Assembly: GCF_001705435.1 (NCBI RefSeq) | Contig: NZ_MDEN01000055.1 | Location: 124,001-188,000 of the forward strand | From: Pseudomonas graminis | GTDB taxonomy: Bacteria > Pseudomonadota > Gammaproteobacteria > Pseudomonadales > Pseudomonadaceae | Length of the DNA stretch: 64,000 bases | Direction of reading: 5' to 3' | Shown here: positions 8,248 through 16,345 of the stretch, one piece after another | Layout of the letters: each line of letters opens with the position of its first letter | How positions within the stretch are numbered: position 1 is the first letter of the stretch | Notes under the pieces: generated by a model | What the model was told of the DNA's origin: nothing | Database searches by the model: none | Seen by the model: the letters and a program-made list of their open reading frames with translations, nothing else | Made by a program: the position numbers and the translations under genes

Positions 8248-9435
8248 TCAGACATCGCTTCGCGTTCCCAGGCCCATGGCCTGACGGGCGAACCAGCTCT
8301 TGGCCGAAGGCAACAGATCCAGGCCCAGGAGGCCCAGATTGCGGCCTGCAGTCACGACCGACTGCTGACTGCTGAACAACCGGGTGACCTGATCGGAAAA
8401 GCCGACGGTCAGTTTTTGATCAACCCGCTGGCGCTCGCGATACACCTGCAACGTCGACAGCTCGCCCAGCGGTGCATTACTGGCCAGCAGCGCCTCGGCC
8501 AGGGAGGCGGCATCACGCAGCGACAGGTTGAAGCCCTGCCCCGCAATCGGATGAAGACTGTGGGCGGCATTGCCGAGCACCACCAGATGGGAGCGGATCT
8601 GCTCTTCGGCCTCGATCAGCGCCAGCGGATAGCTGTGGCGCACCCCCACTTGCTTCAGTGCGCCCAGCCGGAAGCCGAAGACGCCCTGCAGTTCTTCCAG
8701 GAAGCTTCGGTCGTCCAGCGCCATCAGCCGTTGAACGTCATCGCCGGTGCGCGTCCAGACCAGCGCGCAACGATTATCCGGAAGCGGCAGCAACGCCATG
8801 GGGCCATTTTCGGTAAACCGCTCGAAGGCCTCACCACCGTGTGGGTCTCCCGGCGTGATGTTGGCGATCAGCGCGCTTTGATCGTATGGCGTGTGTCGCA
8901 CGGCAATGCCCAACTGCTCGCGCAGGCTGGAACGGCCGCCATCGGCCAGCACCGCCAGGTCGCAGGTTAGCTGAGTTTCGTCATTGAGCGTGAGTTGGTA
9001 GCCATCGGGCAGCGCCTGCATCTGCGTGACTTCGGCCGGGACCCGCCAACTGATCACATCCTTGTCCAGCGCCTGCCACAGGCATTGGCCCAGCCAGGCG
9101 TTTTCAACCACGTAGCCCAGGGCCGGAACGCCTTCTTCCATCGAAGACAGGTGCGCGGCGCCAAACCGGCCTTTGTCGGAAACGTGAATTTTGAGGATCG
9201 GCTCGGCGCGGCGGCTGATCTGCTGCCACAGGCCCAGGCGCTCGTAGATCTGCCGCGCGCCGAAAGACAGCGCTGAAGAGCGCGCGTCGTAGCTGGGTTG
9301 GTACGTGTCGCCGGGCGCAAACGGCTCGATCAGGACGATTTTCCAGCCTCGCGCCTTCGCCCCGGCTTGCAGGGCCAGGGCCAGGCTTGCGCCGACCAGT
9401 CCGCCACCCACGATGGCCAGATTAAAGCGGCTCAT
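8248..9435 (-). CDS. ubiH: 2-octaprenyl-6-methoxyphenyl hydroxylase (ubiquinone biosynthesis)
   Basis: This FAD monooxygenase of ubiquinone synthesis is a paralogue of the next gene. It is 395 residues long, with GGGLVGASLALAL at the N-terminus, LADGGRSSLRE in the middle, and GNAAHSLHPIAGQGFNL near residue 286. The usual Asp of the last motif is Asn here, as is commonly seen in UbiH. Its ATG overlaps the pepP stop as ATGA, indicating translational coupling. The pepP-ubiH-ubiI order is conserved in gammaproteobacteria. Confidence 0.92.
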   Translation of the reverse strand: MSRFNLAIVGGGLVGASLALALQAGAKARGWKIVLIEPFAPGDTYQPSYDARSSALSFGARQIYERLGLWQQISRRAEPILKIHVSDKGRFGAAHLSSMEEGVPALGYVVENAWLGQCLWQALDKDVISWRVPAEVTQMQALPDGYQLTLNDETQLTCDLAVLADGGRSSLREQLGIAVRHTPYDQSALIANITPGDPHGGEAFERFTENGPMALLPLPDNRCALVWTRTGDDVQRLMALDDRSFLEELQGVFGFRLGALKQVGVRHSYPLALIEAEEQIRSHLVVLGNAAHSLHPIAGQGFNLSLRDAASLAEALLASNAPLGELSTLQVYRERQRVDQKLTVGFSDQVTRLFSSQQSVVTAGRNLGLLGLDLLPSAKSWFARQAMGLGTRSDV

Positions 9436-10766
9436 GCGGCTTGGGTTCGTGCTGCGGCCATCAGGGCCTCGATCTCGGCAACGGTTTTTGGCACATCGCC
9501 CGTCAGGATTTCACAGCCTTTTTTGGTTACCACGACGTCATCCTCGATTCGCACGCCAATCCCGCGCCACTTTTTGGCGACGGTCTGATTGTCCGGGGAC
9601 ACATAAATGCCGGGCTCGACCGTCAGCGCCATCCCGGCCTCCAGAACACGCCACTCTCCGCCAACCTTGTATTCGCCGACGTCGTGCACGTCCATGCCCA
9701 GCCAGTGTCCGGCGCGGTGCATGTAAAAAGCTTTGTACGCTTCGGCAGCAATCAGTTCATCCACCGCGCCTCGCAGCAGCCCCAGCTCAACCAGCCCTTC
9801 GGTGATGACTCGAACCGTAGCCTCGTGGGCCTGATTCCAGTGATTTCCGGGTTTGATTGCTGCAAACGCCGCTTCCTGGGATTTGAGCACCACCTCGTAA
9901 ATCGCCTTCTGTTCGGCGGAGAATTTGCCGCTTACCGGGAAGGTACGGGTAATGTCACTGGCGTAACAGTCGATCTCGCAACCGGCATCGATCAGTACCA
10001 GGTCACCGTCTTTGAGCGGCGCGTCGTTCTCCTGGTAATGCAGGATGCAGGCGTTGCGCCCCGAGGCGACGATGGAGCCATAGGCCGGCATCTTCGCGCC
10101 GCCCTTGCGGAATTCGTAATCAAGCTCCGCTTCCAGGCTGAACTCGTACAGCCCGGCGCGACTGGCCTGCATGGCTCGCACATGGGCACGGGCCGAGATC
10201 TGCGCGGCCTCACGCATCACCTTCACTTCGGCCGCCGATTTATACAGGCGCATGTCGTGAAGCAAGTGATCCAGCGCAACGAATTCTTTGGGCGGCTGCG
10301 CACCCAGGTGCGCCTTGGAACGGATGACGTTGATCCACTCCATCACATGGCGGTCGAATTCAGGATTGCTGCCCATGGACGAATACACCCGATCGCGACC
10401 CTCGATGAGGCCGGGCAGGATGTCGTCGATGTCGGTGATAGGGAAGGCATCATCGGCGCCGTACTCGCGCATCGCGCCGTCCTGGCCCGCGCGCAGGCCG
10501 TCCCACAACTCGCGCTCGGGATTGCGTTCGCGACAGAACAGGACGTACTCACCGTACTCGCGGCCAGGGATCAGCACGATCACCGCTTCCGGTTCGGGGA
10601 AGCCACTCAGGTACTGAAAGTCGCTGTCCTGGCGGTACACATGCTCGACGTCCCGATTTCGAATCGCCACAGCCGCCGCTGGCAGGATGGCGATGCTGTT
10701 GGGCTCCATCTGCTCCATCAACGCCTTGCGGCGGCGGGCATATTCGGCTTTCGGGATATGAATCAT
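9432..10766 (-). CDS. pepP: Xaa-Pro aminopeptidase
   Basis: This cytosolic metallopeptidase removes N-terminal residues preceding proline. The 444 residues comprise an N-terminal creatinase-like domain and a C-terminal pita-bread domain. The dinuclear-metal ligands are visible: two Asp in DAGCEIDCYASDITRTFP, His in HRAGHWLGMDVHD, Glu in VEPGIYV, and Glu in GVRIEDDVVV. I chose the ATG at 10764-10766, giving MIHIPKAEY, because the longer frame to 10823 adds a low-complexity leader. It is the first gene of the three-gene quinone operon and may be joined to the YgfB-like gene upstream, 81 bases away. Confidence 0.95.
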   Translation of the reverse strand: MIHIPKAEYARRRKALMEQMEPNSIAILPAAAVAIRNRDVEHVYRQDSDFQYLSGFPEPEAVIVLIPGREYGEYVLFCRERNPERELWDGLRAGQDGAMREYGADDAFPITDIDDILPGLIEGRDRVYSSMGSNPEFDRHVMEWINVIRSKAHLGAQPPKEFVALDHLLHDMRLYKSAAEVKVMREAAQISARAHVRAMQASRAGLYEFSLEAELDYEFRKGGAKMPAYGSIVASGRNACILHYQENDAPLKDGDLVLIDAGCEIDCYASDITRTFPVSGKFSAEQKAIYEVVLKSQEAAFAAIKPGNHWNQAHEATVRVITEGLVELGLLRGAVDELIAAEAYKAFYMHRAGHWLGMDVHDVGEYKVGGEWRVLEAGMALTVEPGIYVSPDNQTVAKKWRGIGVRIEDDVVVTKKGCEILTGDVPKTVAEIEALMAAARTQAA

Positions 10767-10847
10767 GGGCAAGTGCGGTTCTCCGGGAGATGCGCTTCGG
10801 CCACCGCCGCGCAAGGGCGGCATGGCGGAAGCCGCGATGACGCGCTG

Positions 10848-11405
10848 TCAGTGCAAAGAAGGCTTGGCTTCGTCGTCAGCATCGGTTTTCTGGTTGAACT
10901 CGGTGAACAGCAGCAACGGCGCAACGCGCAGGTACTCCATGACTTCCATGTAGTCGCTCTCGCCATCTTCGGACTCGTCCAGCGCGTCATAAACCTGCGC
11001 GATGGCGGCCAAGTCTTGCAGCACGTCCCTGGCATCATCGCTCAGTGACTGGCCACCCACCCGGGCAAAGCCACTGAGGAAACCCTGGCACCACTGGGCC
11101 ATGGCGGCGGTGCGTGCAGCCAGGGGCTCATCATCACCGGGCAACAGCAACACGACGGTCATGTCGTCACCGGTCAGTTCGCTTTTGACCATTGCCTGCA
11201 GGCCGATCAGGGCCTGACGCACTTTGTCGTCTGGCTCTGTTTCCAGCAGCAGATGAGCGTCGGACAGCCACTCTTCTGCATCGAAGCCTGCGCCGGCGCA
11301 ACTGCGGCCCAGCAAGAGGCCGTGCAATTCGGCAGGAGATACATGATGACCACTGCTGGCAAGCAGGGCGGCGAAGCCGTTGTACGGGGAATTCTGAATA
11401 GGCAT
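10848..11405 (-). CDS. UPF0149 (YgfB-like) family protein
   Basis: This 185-residue protein belongs to the YecA/YgfB-like UPF0149 family. The hallmark [19 protein letters not shown] lies near residues 23-41 and the rest is helical and acidic. In P. aeruginosa a YgfB homologue has been linked to regulation of beta-lactam response genes; applying that here is inference. The ATG at 11403-11405 is preferred over a TTG two codons upstream. It lies head-to-head with the coiled-coil/zapA genes across about 150 bases and upstream of pepP. Confidence 0.85.
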   Translation of the reverse strand: MPIQNSPYNGFAALLASSGHHVSPAELHGLLLGRSCAGAGFDAEEWLSDAHLLLETEPDDKVRQALIGLQAMVKSELTGDDMTVVLLLPGDDEPLAARTAAMAQWCQGFLSGFARVGGQSLSDDARDVLQDLAAIAQVYDALDESEDGESDYMEVMEYLRVAPLLLFTEFNQKTDADDEAKPSLH

Positions 11406-11554
11406 GGGCAACTAGGCGCCAAGCGGCGCAATGTCTAGAATGAAGGCCTTGTATCGTAGCACCGGCAGACGCGCCCAAGCTATCAGGCGATGTCCGGGGC
11501 GAATCCAGACGCCAGCGCCTGCACCACTCATCTGAAAGTAATCAGTGGAAAACA

Positions 11555-11764
11555 ATGGAAGACAACGACCTGCAAGCGCTGATGGCTCGACTGGAGTTAT
11601 TGATCAATCGTGTCGAGCAACTAAAAAGTCAAAACGGACTCCTATTAGCTCAGGAAAAATCCTGGCGCGAGGAACGCGCTCAACTCATTGAAAAAAACGA
11701 AATCGCCCGGCAAAAGGTCGAGTCCATGATTTCGCGCCTCAAGGCCCTGGAGCAAGACTCATGA
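11555..11764 (+). CDS. TIGR02449 family short coiled-coil protein
   Basis: This 69-residue, almost wholly helical protein has heptad spacing of hydrophobics (LMARLELLINRVEQLKSQN, then IARQKVESMISRLKAL). It resembles the ZapB/SlyX type of small coiled coil. The stop overlaps the zapA start (ATGA), so it is translationally coupled to a division gene. A role in Z-ring organisation with ZapA is an inference from this coupling. Confidence 0.85.
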   Translation: MEDNDLQALMARLELLINRVEQLKSQNGLLLAQEKSWREERAQLIEKNEIARQKVESMISRLKALEQDS

Positions 11765-12084
11765 GTAATGGCAACAGCATCACCGTGCAAATCCTCGACA
11801 AAGAATATTCGATCATCTGCCCGCAAGAGGAGCGCACCAATCTGGTCAGCGCCGCGCGTTATCTGGACGGCAAAATGCGCGAGATCCGCAGCAGCGGCAA
11901 AGTCATCGGCGCCGACCGTATTGCGGTGATGGCCGCACTGAATATTACCCATGACCTTCTGCACAAACAGGAACTGCCACCCGCAAAGGCCCAGGCCAAT
12001 GGTGCCAACAGTGAGCAGGTTCGCGATTTGCTGGACCGTGTAGACCTGGTCCTTGCCACGGATTCGGATAAAGCACAAGGCTGA
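11761..12084 (+). CDS. zapA: cell division protein ZapA
   Basis: ZapA binds FtsZ and bundles protofilaments at mid-cell. The 107-residue protein has the N-terminal small domain (ITVQILDKEYSIICPQEE) followed by the conserved LVSAARYLDGKMREIR segment and a C-terminal coiled coil. It is coupled by ATGA overlap to the preceding coiled-coil gene and is followed immediately by 6S RNA. The zapA-ssrS-fau order is widely conserved. Confidence 0.94.
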   Translation: MSNGNSITVQILDKEYSIICPQEERTNLVSAARYLDGKMREIRSSGKVIGADRIAVMAALNITHDLLHKQELPPAKAQANGANSEQVRDLLDRVDLVLATDSDKAQG

Positions 12085-12103
12085 TTGTTCGGACATGATT
12101 GGG

Positions 12104-12109
12104 TATACT
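12104..12109 (+). promoter_or_regulatory. -10 element of the 6S RNA promoter
   Basis: TATACT lies about nine bases before the predicted 5' end of 6S RNA, just after zapA. The -35 region is poor, which leaves read-through from zapA as an additional source. Confidence 0.55.
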
Positions 12110-12114
12110 TGCGA

Positions 12115-12294
12115 CCGCTCCCTGGAGTGCTTGCCAGTCGGTCATGTCCCTGAGCCGATACGCACAACCACGGGGGTTGCACGTTGGGGTTGGTGTGCAT
12201 GTCCGCTCGACGGAAAGCCTTAAAACCTCCTGCAATCTCCACCTTGAACTTTCGGGTTCAAGGGCTACACCGACAGCGGTTCGTCGGGGAGTCT
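12115..12294 (+). ncRNA. ssrS: 6S RNA
   Basis: This RNA mimics an open promoter, binds sigma70 RNA polymerase and tunes transcription in stationary phase. It is recognised by location (zapA-ssrS-fau), length of about 180, and a closing stem between CTCCC (about 12118) and GGGGAG (12286-12291). Internal segments such as GTGCTTGCCAGTCGGTCATG and CTTTCGGGTTCAAGG are familiar from Pseudomonas 6S RNAs. Ends are estimated to within a few bases. Confidence 0.85.
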
Positions 12295-12305
12295 CGAACC
12301 TTCTA

Positions 12306-12336
12306 CCCATCGCCAGGCGCCCCGTCTGGCGGTGGG
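12306..12336 (+). other. strong stem-loop between 6S RNA and fau
   Basis: CCCATCGCCAG pairs with CTGGCGGTGGG (10 of 11) around a GC-rich loop. There is no U run, so it is more likely a processing or stabilising structure for the ssrS-fau transcript than a terminator. Confidence 0.5.
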
Positions 12337-12395
12337 CATCGTGAATCTGCCTGATTCCACGACATCACTATCCAACGCCTCACGGACCCGCCAGC

Positions 12396-13025
12396 ATGAC
12401 CTCATCCGGCGCCGCTCCCCTTCCAGATCCTTCAAGCCTCTCTCGACCAAAGTTGCGTCGGCTTCTTCGCCATAATCGTCGCGCGCTCAGCCCGGCAGAA
12501 CAGCGACAGGCGGCGCAGGGCCTGTACCGTCAACTGGCGCAAAACCCGCTGTTTCGCCGCGCCCGTCACGTTTCGCTCTACCTTCCGATGGACGGTGAAA
12601 TCGACCCGCGCCTGCTCCTCCGTGCTGCTCAAAAACGCGGCAAGACCACGTACCTGCCGGTGCTCAGTGCCTGGCCTCGAACCAAAATGGTGTTTCAGCG
12701 CGTGCGCCTCGGGGAGACGTTCAAGCCGAACCGGTTCCGCATCCCGGAGCCACGTACCAATGCCAGGCGACAGCGCAAGATCTGGACGCTCGACTTGGTG
12801 CTGATGCCGCTGGTGGGGTTCGATCCGGAAGGGGGACGTCTTGGGATGGGTGGCGGCTTTTACGACCGCAGCCTGGCTTATCTCGCGCGTCGTAAAACCT
12901 GGCGCAAGCCGGTGCTGCTGGGACTGGCCCACGAGTGTCAGAAAGTCGGGAAGCTGGCGGTCGCCAGTTGGGATGTTCCGTTGGCAGGAACGGTGACGGG
13001 TACGCGTTGGTATATGGCGGGGTGA
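12396..13025 (+). CDS. fau: 5-formyltetrahydrofolate cyclo-ligase
   Basis: This enzyme converts 5-formyl-THF to 5,10-methenyl-THF using ATP. The 209 residues include an N-terminal helical region typical of the family (KLRRLLRHNRRALSP) and the signature GFDPEGGRLGMGGGFYDRSL near residues 139-158. It lies about 100 bases downstream of 6S RNA in the same direction; the ssrS-fau dicistron is known in several proteobacteria. Confidence 0.93.
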   Translation: MTSSGAAPLPDPSSLSRPKLRRLLRHNRRALSPAEQRQAAQGLYRQLAQNPLFRRARHVSLYLPMDGEIDPRLLLRAAQKRGKTTYLPVLSAWPRTKMVFQRVRLGETFKPNRFRIPEPRTNARRQRKIWTLDLVLMPLVGFDPEGGRLGMGGGFYDRSLAYLARRKTWRKPVLLGLAHECQKVGKLAVASWDVPLAGTVTGTRWYMAG

Positions 13026-13077
13026 ATCATCAGCAATGCGCGCTTGGGTGAAAAAAAGCGCGCTGCGAAAAAGCGGT

Positions 13078-13227
13078 TTAGCGGCGGAGCTGTGGCTGCT
13101 GTTGCTGAGTGATTTCAACCGGCGCGTCTGCCTTGGCAGCCCACAGACTTTGCGCATAACCGGTGGTAACGATTCCCAAGCCGAACAAAATTGCCAAAAT
13201 CCACAGTACATCCGGCTTGCGTCGCAT
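13078..13227 (-). CDS. 49-residue single-pass membrane peptide
   Basis: This short gene has an ATG at 13225-13227 and a TAA at 13078-13080. The product begins MRRKPDVLWILAILFGLGI, that is, a basic start followed by a hydrophobic segment of about 17-19 residues. It continues with TTGYAQSLWA and ends in a Gln-rich polar tail (EITQQQQPQLRR). AGGGGA lies at good spacing upstream on the minus strand, which supports translation. The hydrophobic segment could be a membrane anchor or an uncleaved signal. It is convergent with fau and divergent from the EVE gene. Function is unknown; I regard it as a real gene because of ribosome site, start and protein-like composition. Confidence 0.68.
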   Translation of the reverse strand: MRRKPDVLWILAILFGLGIVTTGYAQSLWAAKADAPVEITQQQQPQLRR

Positions 13228-13421
13228 TCATCGTCCCCTTTGTAACGAATCAGAATCTGAAATCGATAACGTTTAAACAAGGCCGCCAGATAGTGCAGCC
13301 CTTAAAATGCCGGCATTCTGCGGCAACGTGACGCAACACGCAAATACTGGCGCCAGCCGACTGTCGGTTTGTCATCAAATCGTAGGACAACTTTCCCAAT
13401 ACCTGTTCAGGAACCTTATAA

Positions 13422-13871
13422 ATGGCCTATTGGCTGATGAAATCCGAGCCCGACGAGCTCTCGATCAGCGGGCTGAAAAAGCTCGGGCAGACGCGCTGGG
13501 ACGGTGTACGCAACTACCAGGCCCGCAACTTTATGCGCGCGATGGCCGTGGGCGATCAGTTCTTTTTCTACCATTCCAGCTGCCCCGAGCCCGGGATCGC
13601 CGGCATCGGAGAAATCGTCAAGGCCGCGTATCCTGATCCCACTGCGCTGGACGAAAAAAGCCACTACTTCGACGCCAAGGCCACCGACCAGAAAAACCCC
13701 TGGAGCGCCCTTGATGTGGCATTCGTCGACGCGTTTCCCACCGTGCTGAGCCTGAGTTTTCTGAAGCAACAAGCCGCACTGGAGCAGATGCCCCTGGTGC
13801 AGAAAGGCAGCCGCTTGTCCGTCATGCCGGTGACGGACGAACAATGGGCCGCCGTGCTGGGCCTGCGCTGA
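13422..13871 (+). CDS. EVE domain-containing protein
   Basis: The 149-residue protein is made almost wholly of an EVE domain, related to PUA and YTH folds that read modified bases. The start MAYWLMKSEPDELSISGL and the segment RWDGVRNYQARNFMRAMAVGD, with FFYHSS following, are highly characteristic of the thymocyte nuclear protein 1-like branch. In bacteria, EVE proteins are suspected to bind modified RNA or DNA bases. The AGGAACC-type ribosome site supports the ATG. It ends 15 bases before the convergent FliL-like gene. Confidence 0.93.
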   Translation: MAYWLMKSEPDELSISGLKKLGQTRWDGVRNYQARNFMRAMAVGDQFFFYHSSCPEPGIAGIGEIVKAAYPDPTALDEKSHYFDAKATDQKNPWSALDVAFVDAFPTVLSLSFLKQQAALEQMPLVQKGSRLSVMPVTDEQWAAVLGLR

Positions 13872-13886
13872 GTTCAGAACGCGGCG

Positions 13887-14297
13887 TTATTGGGCAATGA
13901 AGTTGTTGAACAGCAGGTCATCAACCACGGGCTTGCCGGTTTCCTGGGTCAGCACTTGCTGGGTCTGCTTCAGGGCTTCCTGACGCAGTTTCTCCTTGGC
14001 ATCGACGTTGCCCATGCTGTCGACCGTTTGCTGAGTGAACAGCGCCACCAGCTGATTGCGAATCAGCGGCTCGTTCTGCTTCACCAGCTTCTGCGCTTCG
14101 GCGCCGGTCACGCGCAAGGCGACGTCGGCCTTATAGACGTGCAGTTTCGGGCCGCCATCCAGTGAGTAGTTGCCTACGAAGGGTGGCGTCAACGCCACGT
14201 AGGAAACCTTGTTCGGATCTTCCTTCTCGCCGCCCTCTTCTGCCAGCGCCACAACCGGCATCGACAATGCCATCAACATCAAAATCCACGCTTTCAC
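13887..14297 (-). CDS. exported FliL-like protein
   Basis: The 136-residue product starts with a GTG (14295-14297) preceded by GAGGAG. A cleavable signal (ILMLMALSMPVVALA) is followed by an acidic linker and a domain similar to the periplasmic part of FliL (YVALTPPFVGNY, then a hydrophilic helical half ending in LLFNNFIAQ). True FliL has a membrane anchor and sits in flagellar operons. This copy is outside any flagellar cluster and appears to be secreted to the periplasm, so a flagellar role is doubtful. Confidence 0.8.
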   Translation of the reverse strand: MKAWILMLMALSMPVVALAEEGGEKEDPNKVSYVALTPPFVGNYSLDGGPKLHVYKADVALRVTGAEAQKLVKQNEPLIRNQLVALFTQQTVDSMGNVDAKEKLRQEALKQTQQVLTQETGKPVVDDLLFNNFIAQ

Positions 14298-14432
14298 AGT
14301 CCGCTCCTCAATCCGTTTTGCCGCATAGCTTACTTCAGCTTATGCACGCCTATCAGGCCGGGCCATGCTCATTGACCCCACAACCTCGCTACCTGTACTT
14401 ATCGGCCATCCCCGAAAAAGGAATAGCCCTCG

Positions 14433-15410
14433 ATGAAAGCCGTGCTTTGTAAAGCCTTCGGTCCCGCTGCAGATCTGGTGCTGGAGGAAATCCCCAGCCC
14501 GGAGCCGAAGAAAAACGAGATTCTTCTGGACGTGCACGCTGCCGGGGTCAACTTCCCGGACACGCTGATCATCGAAGGCAAATACCAGTTCAAGCCGCCT
14601 TTTCCGTTTTCGCCTGGAGGTGAAGCGTCGGGTATCGTGACCGCTGTCGGTGAAAAGGTCAGCCATGTGCGTGTCGGTGACCGGGTAATGGCGCTGACAG
14701 GCTGGGGCAGCTTCGCTGAACAGATCGTCGTGGCCGCTTACAACGTCCTGCCCATCCCCGAAACGATGGACTTCACCACCGCCGCCGCCTTCAGCATGAC
14801 CTACGGCACGTCCATGCACGCCCTCACACAGCGCGCCAATCTGCAAGCGGGCGAGACGCTCCTCGTGCTCGGCGCCTCCGGGGGTGTCGGCCTGGCGGCC
14901 GTCGAGATCGGCAAAGCCATGGGCGCTCGCGTGATTGCCGCCGCCAGCAGCGCAGAAAAGCTGGAGGTCGCCAAAAACGCAGGCGCCGACGAGGTAATCA
15001 ACTACAGCGAAAGCAATCTCAAGGATGAAATCAAACGCCTCACCAACGGTAACGGCGTCGATGTGATCTATGACCCGGTGGGCGGCGACCTTTTTGATCA
15101 GGCCGTTAGGGGCATCGCCTGGAACGGGCGACTGCTGGTCGTCGGTTTCGCCAGTGGCTGCATTCCTGAGCTGCCGGTCAATCTCGCGCTGTTGAAAGGG
15201 GCCTCGGTTGTAGGTGTGTTCTGGGGCTCATTTGCCCAACGCCAGCCCCAGGACAACGCGGCGAATTTCCAGCAACTGTTCACCTGGTTCAGCGAGGGCA
15301 AGCTGAAGCCGCTGGTGTCGAAGGTTTACCCGCTGGAGCAGGCGGCAGAAGCGATTGAATCGTTGGCGCAGCGCAAGGCGGTGGGCAAGGTGGTGGTGAG
15401 GGTCAGGTAG
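14433..15410 (+). CDS. NADPH:quinone oxidoreductase family protein (zeta-crystallin-like)
   Basis: This 325-residue medium-chain reductase lacks the zinc ligands of alcohol dehydrogenases. The N-terminal GroES-like part includes AAGVNFPDTLIIEGKYQ. The Rossmann domain has LVLGASGGVGLAAVEIGKAMG near residues 144-164, typical for NADPH-binding quinone reductases. It likely reduces quinones or enones in the cytosol; the substrate is unknown. It is a single gene, divergent from the FliL-like gene. Confidence 0.88.
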   Translation: MKAVLCKAFGPAADLVLEEIPSPEPKKNEILLDVHAAGVNFPDTLIIEGKYQFKPPFPFSPGGEASGIVTAVGEKVSHVRVGDRVMALTGWGSFAEQIVVAAYNVLPIPETMDFTTAAAFSMTYGTSMHALTQRANLQAGETLLVLGASGGVGLAAVEIGKAMGARVIAAASSAEKLEVAKNAGADEVINYSESNLKDEIKRLTNGNGVDVIYDPVGGDLFDQAVRGIAWNGRLLVVGFASGCIPELPVNLALLKGASVVGVFWGSFAQRQPQDNAANFQQLFTWFSEGKLKPLVSKVYPLEQAAEAIESLAQRKAVGKVVVRVR

Positions 15411-15454
15411 CGTGTATCAGGGTCGCTTCCAATCTGAAAGGGCTGACCACGCGC

Positions 15455-16090
15455 TCACAGCATCATCCTCACTTGATCAGGTAACACGTCCTTGTAACGC
15501 AGTTCCGGATTCACCCGGCATCGCTGAATGATCTCCGGAGCTGCATCTGCCAGCGCATCCCCCAGCGCGAACCGTCGCTCGTCGGACAGCCTGCGGTAAG
15601 TGGCGACCCTCGCCAGCACTTTGAAGGTGTGCCGGAACACGCTCATGTCGATCTCTTCAAGACCGGATGAGTTTTGCTGGAAGTCGTCCAGTCGCTTGTT
15701 GAATCGGGCGCAGGTCATGTGTCGCAGGCTGCGATGAAGCCAGGGCACGGGGGCATTTCCTTCACGCGGGTGGACGAAGTAATGCTCCTGCCGCAGCGAG
15801 ATAACTGCCGGACGCTGATCACTGACCACCCAGGGTTTTACGCGCCATGTCGGCGCAATGTTTACTACGGAGAGGGAAAACAGAGGGTGCGAGCTGTCCA
15901 GCACCTCAGGCGCGGAAACCTTTCCATCGTGGTGCGCCTTCAGGTTGTAGACGACCCACCCGGATACTCCCGATTTTGAAAGCGAATACGGCCAGGCGGG
16001 CGCCCTGCGGTAATCAAACTCAACACTGCGCTCGTCTGCATGAACCTTGATACACACCGCAAGCATCACCCATAAAACCCACCTGCTCAT
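15455..16090 (-). CDS. exported protein with a TonB C-terminal-like domain
   Basis: I placed the start at the ATG 16088-16090, where a signal sequence begins (RWVLWVMLAVCIKVHA). That gives 211 residues. Residues about 40-90 (PYSLSKSGVSGWVVYNLKAH, then GKVSAPEVLDSSHPLF) resemble the energy-transducer TonB C-terminal fold. The remaining half is helical and unrecognised. It has no proline-rich spanning region and no exbB/exbD neighbour, so it is not a classical TonB. It is divergent from the acyltransferase gene. Function is unknown. Confidence 0.62.
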   Translation of the reverse strand: MSRWVLWVMLAVCIKVHADERSVEFDYRRAPAWPYSLSKSGVSGWVVYNLKAHHDGKVSAPEVLDSSHPLFSLSVVNIAPTWRVKPWVVSDQRPAVISLRQEHYFVHPREGNAPVPWLHRSLRHMTCARFNKRLDDFQQNSSGLEEIDMSVFRHTFKVLARVATYRRLSDERRFALGDALADAAPEIIQRCRVNPELRYKDVLPDQVRMML

Positions 16091-16345
16091 CACTGCCGTC
16101 ACCTGCGCGCTTCTTCCTGTGTGCCCCCTGCTTGAGTGCAAAAGGCCGGCGCGCAGTTTGTGTGTTGGGCTGCGGCGGCAATAGCTCATGACTTCCCAGA
16201 GCTGCGTAGGATCGATCCCAAAATCAACGCCTCGCTAAACAACCCGCGACGGCGCCCGATGTGTTCCGTATATTTCACGCCCGATACATACCGAACGGGC
16301 CCTCATTCGGTATCGACTCCAATACGAATTGCGGACCCAATATTG

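Noticed and set aside
9441..11048. A 535-codon open frame on the plus strand opposite pepP
   Set aside because: It is antisense to pepP and crosses its start into the next gene; no ribosome site or domain.
12085..12090. TTGTTC as the -35 of the 6S RNA promoter
   Set aside because: Only 13 bases separate it from TATACT, too short for a sigma70 promoter.
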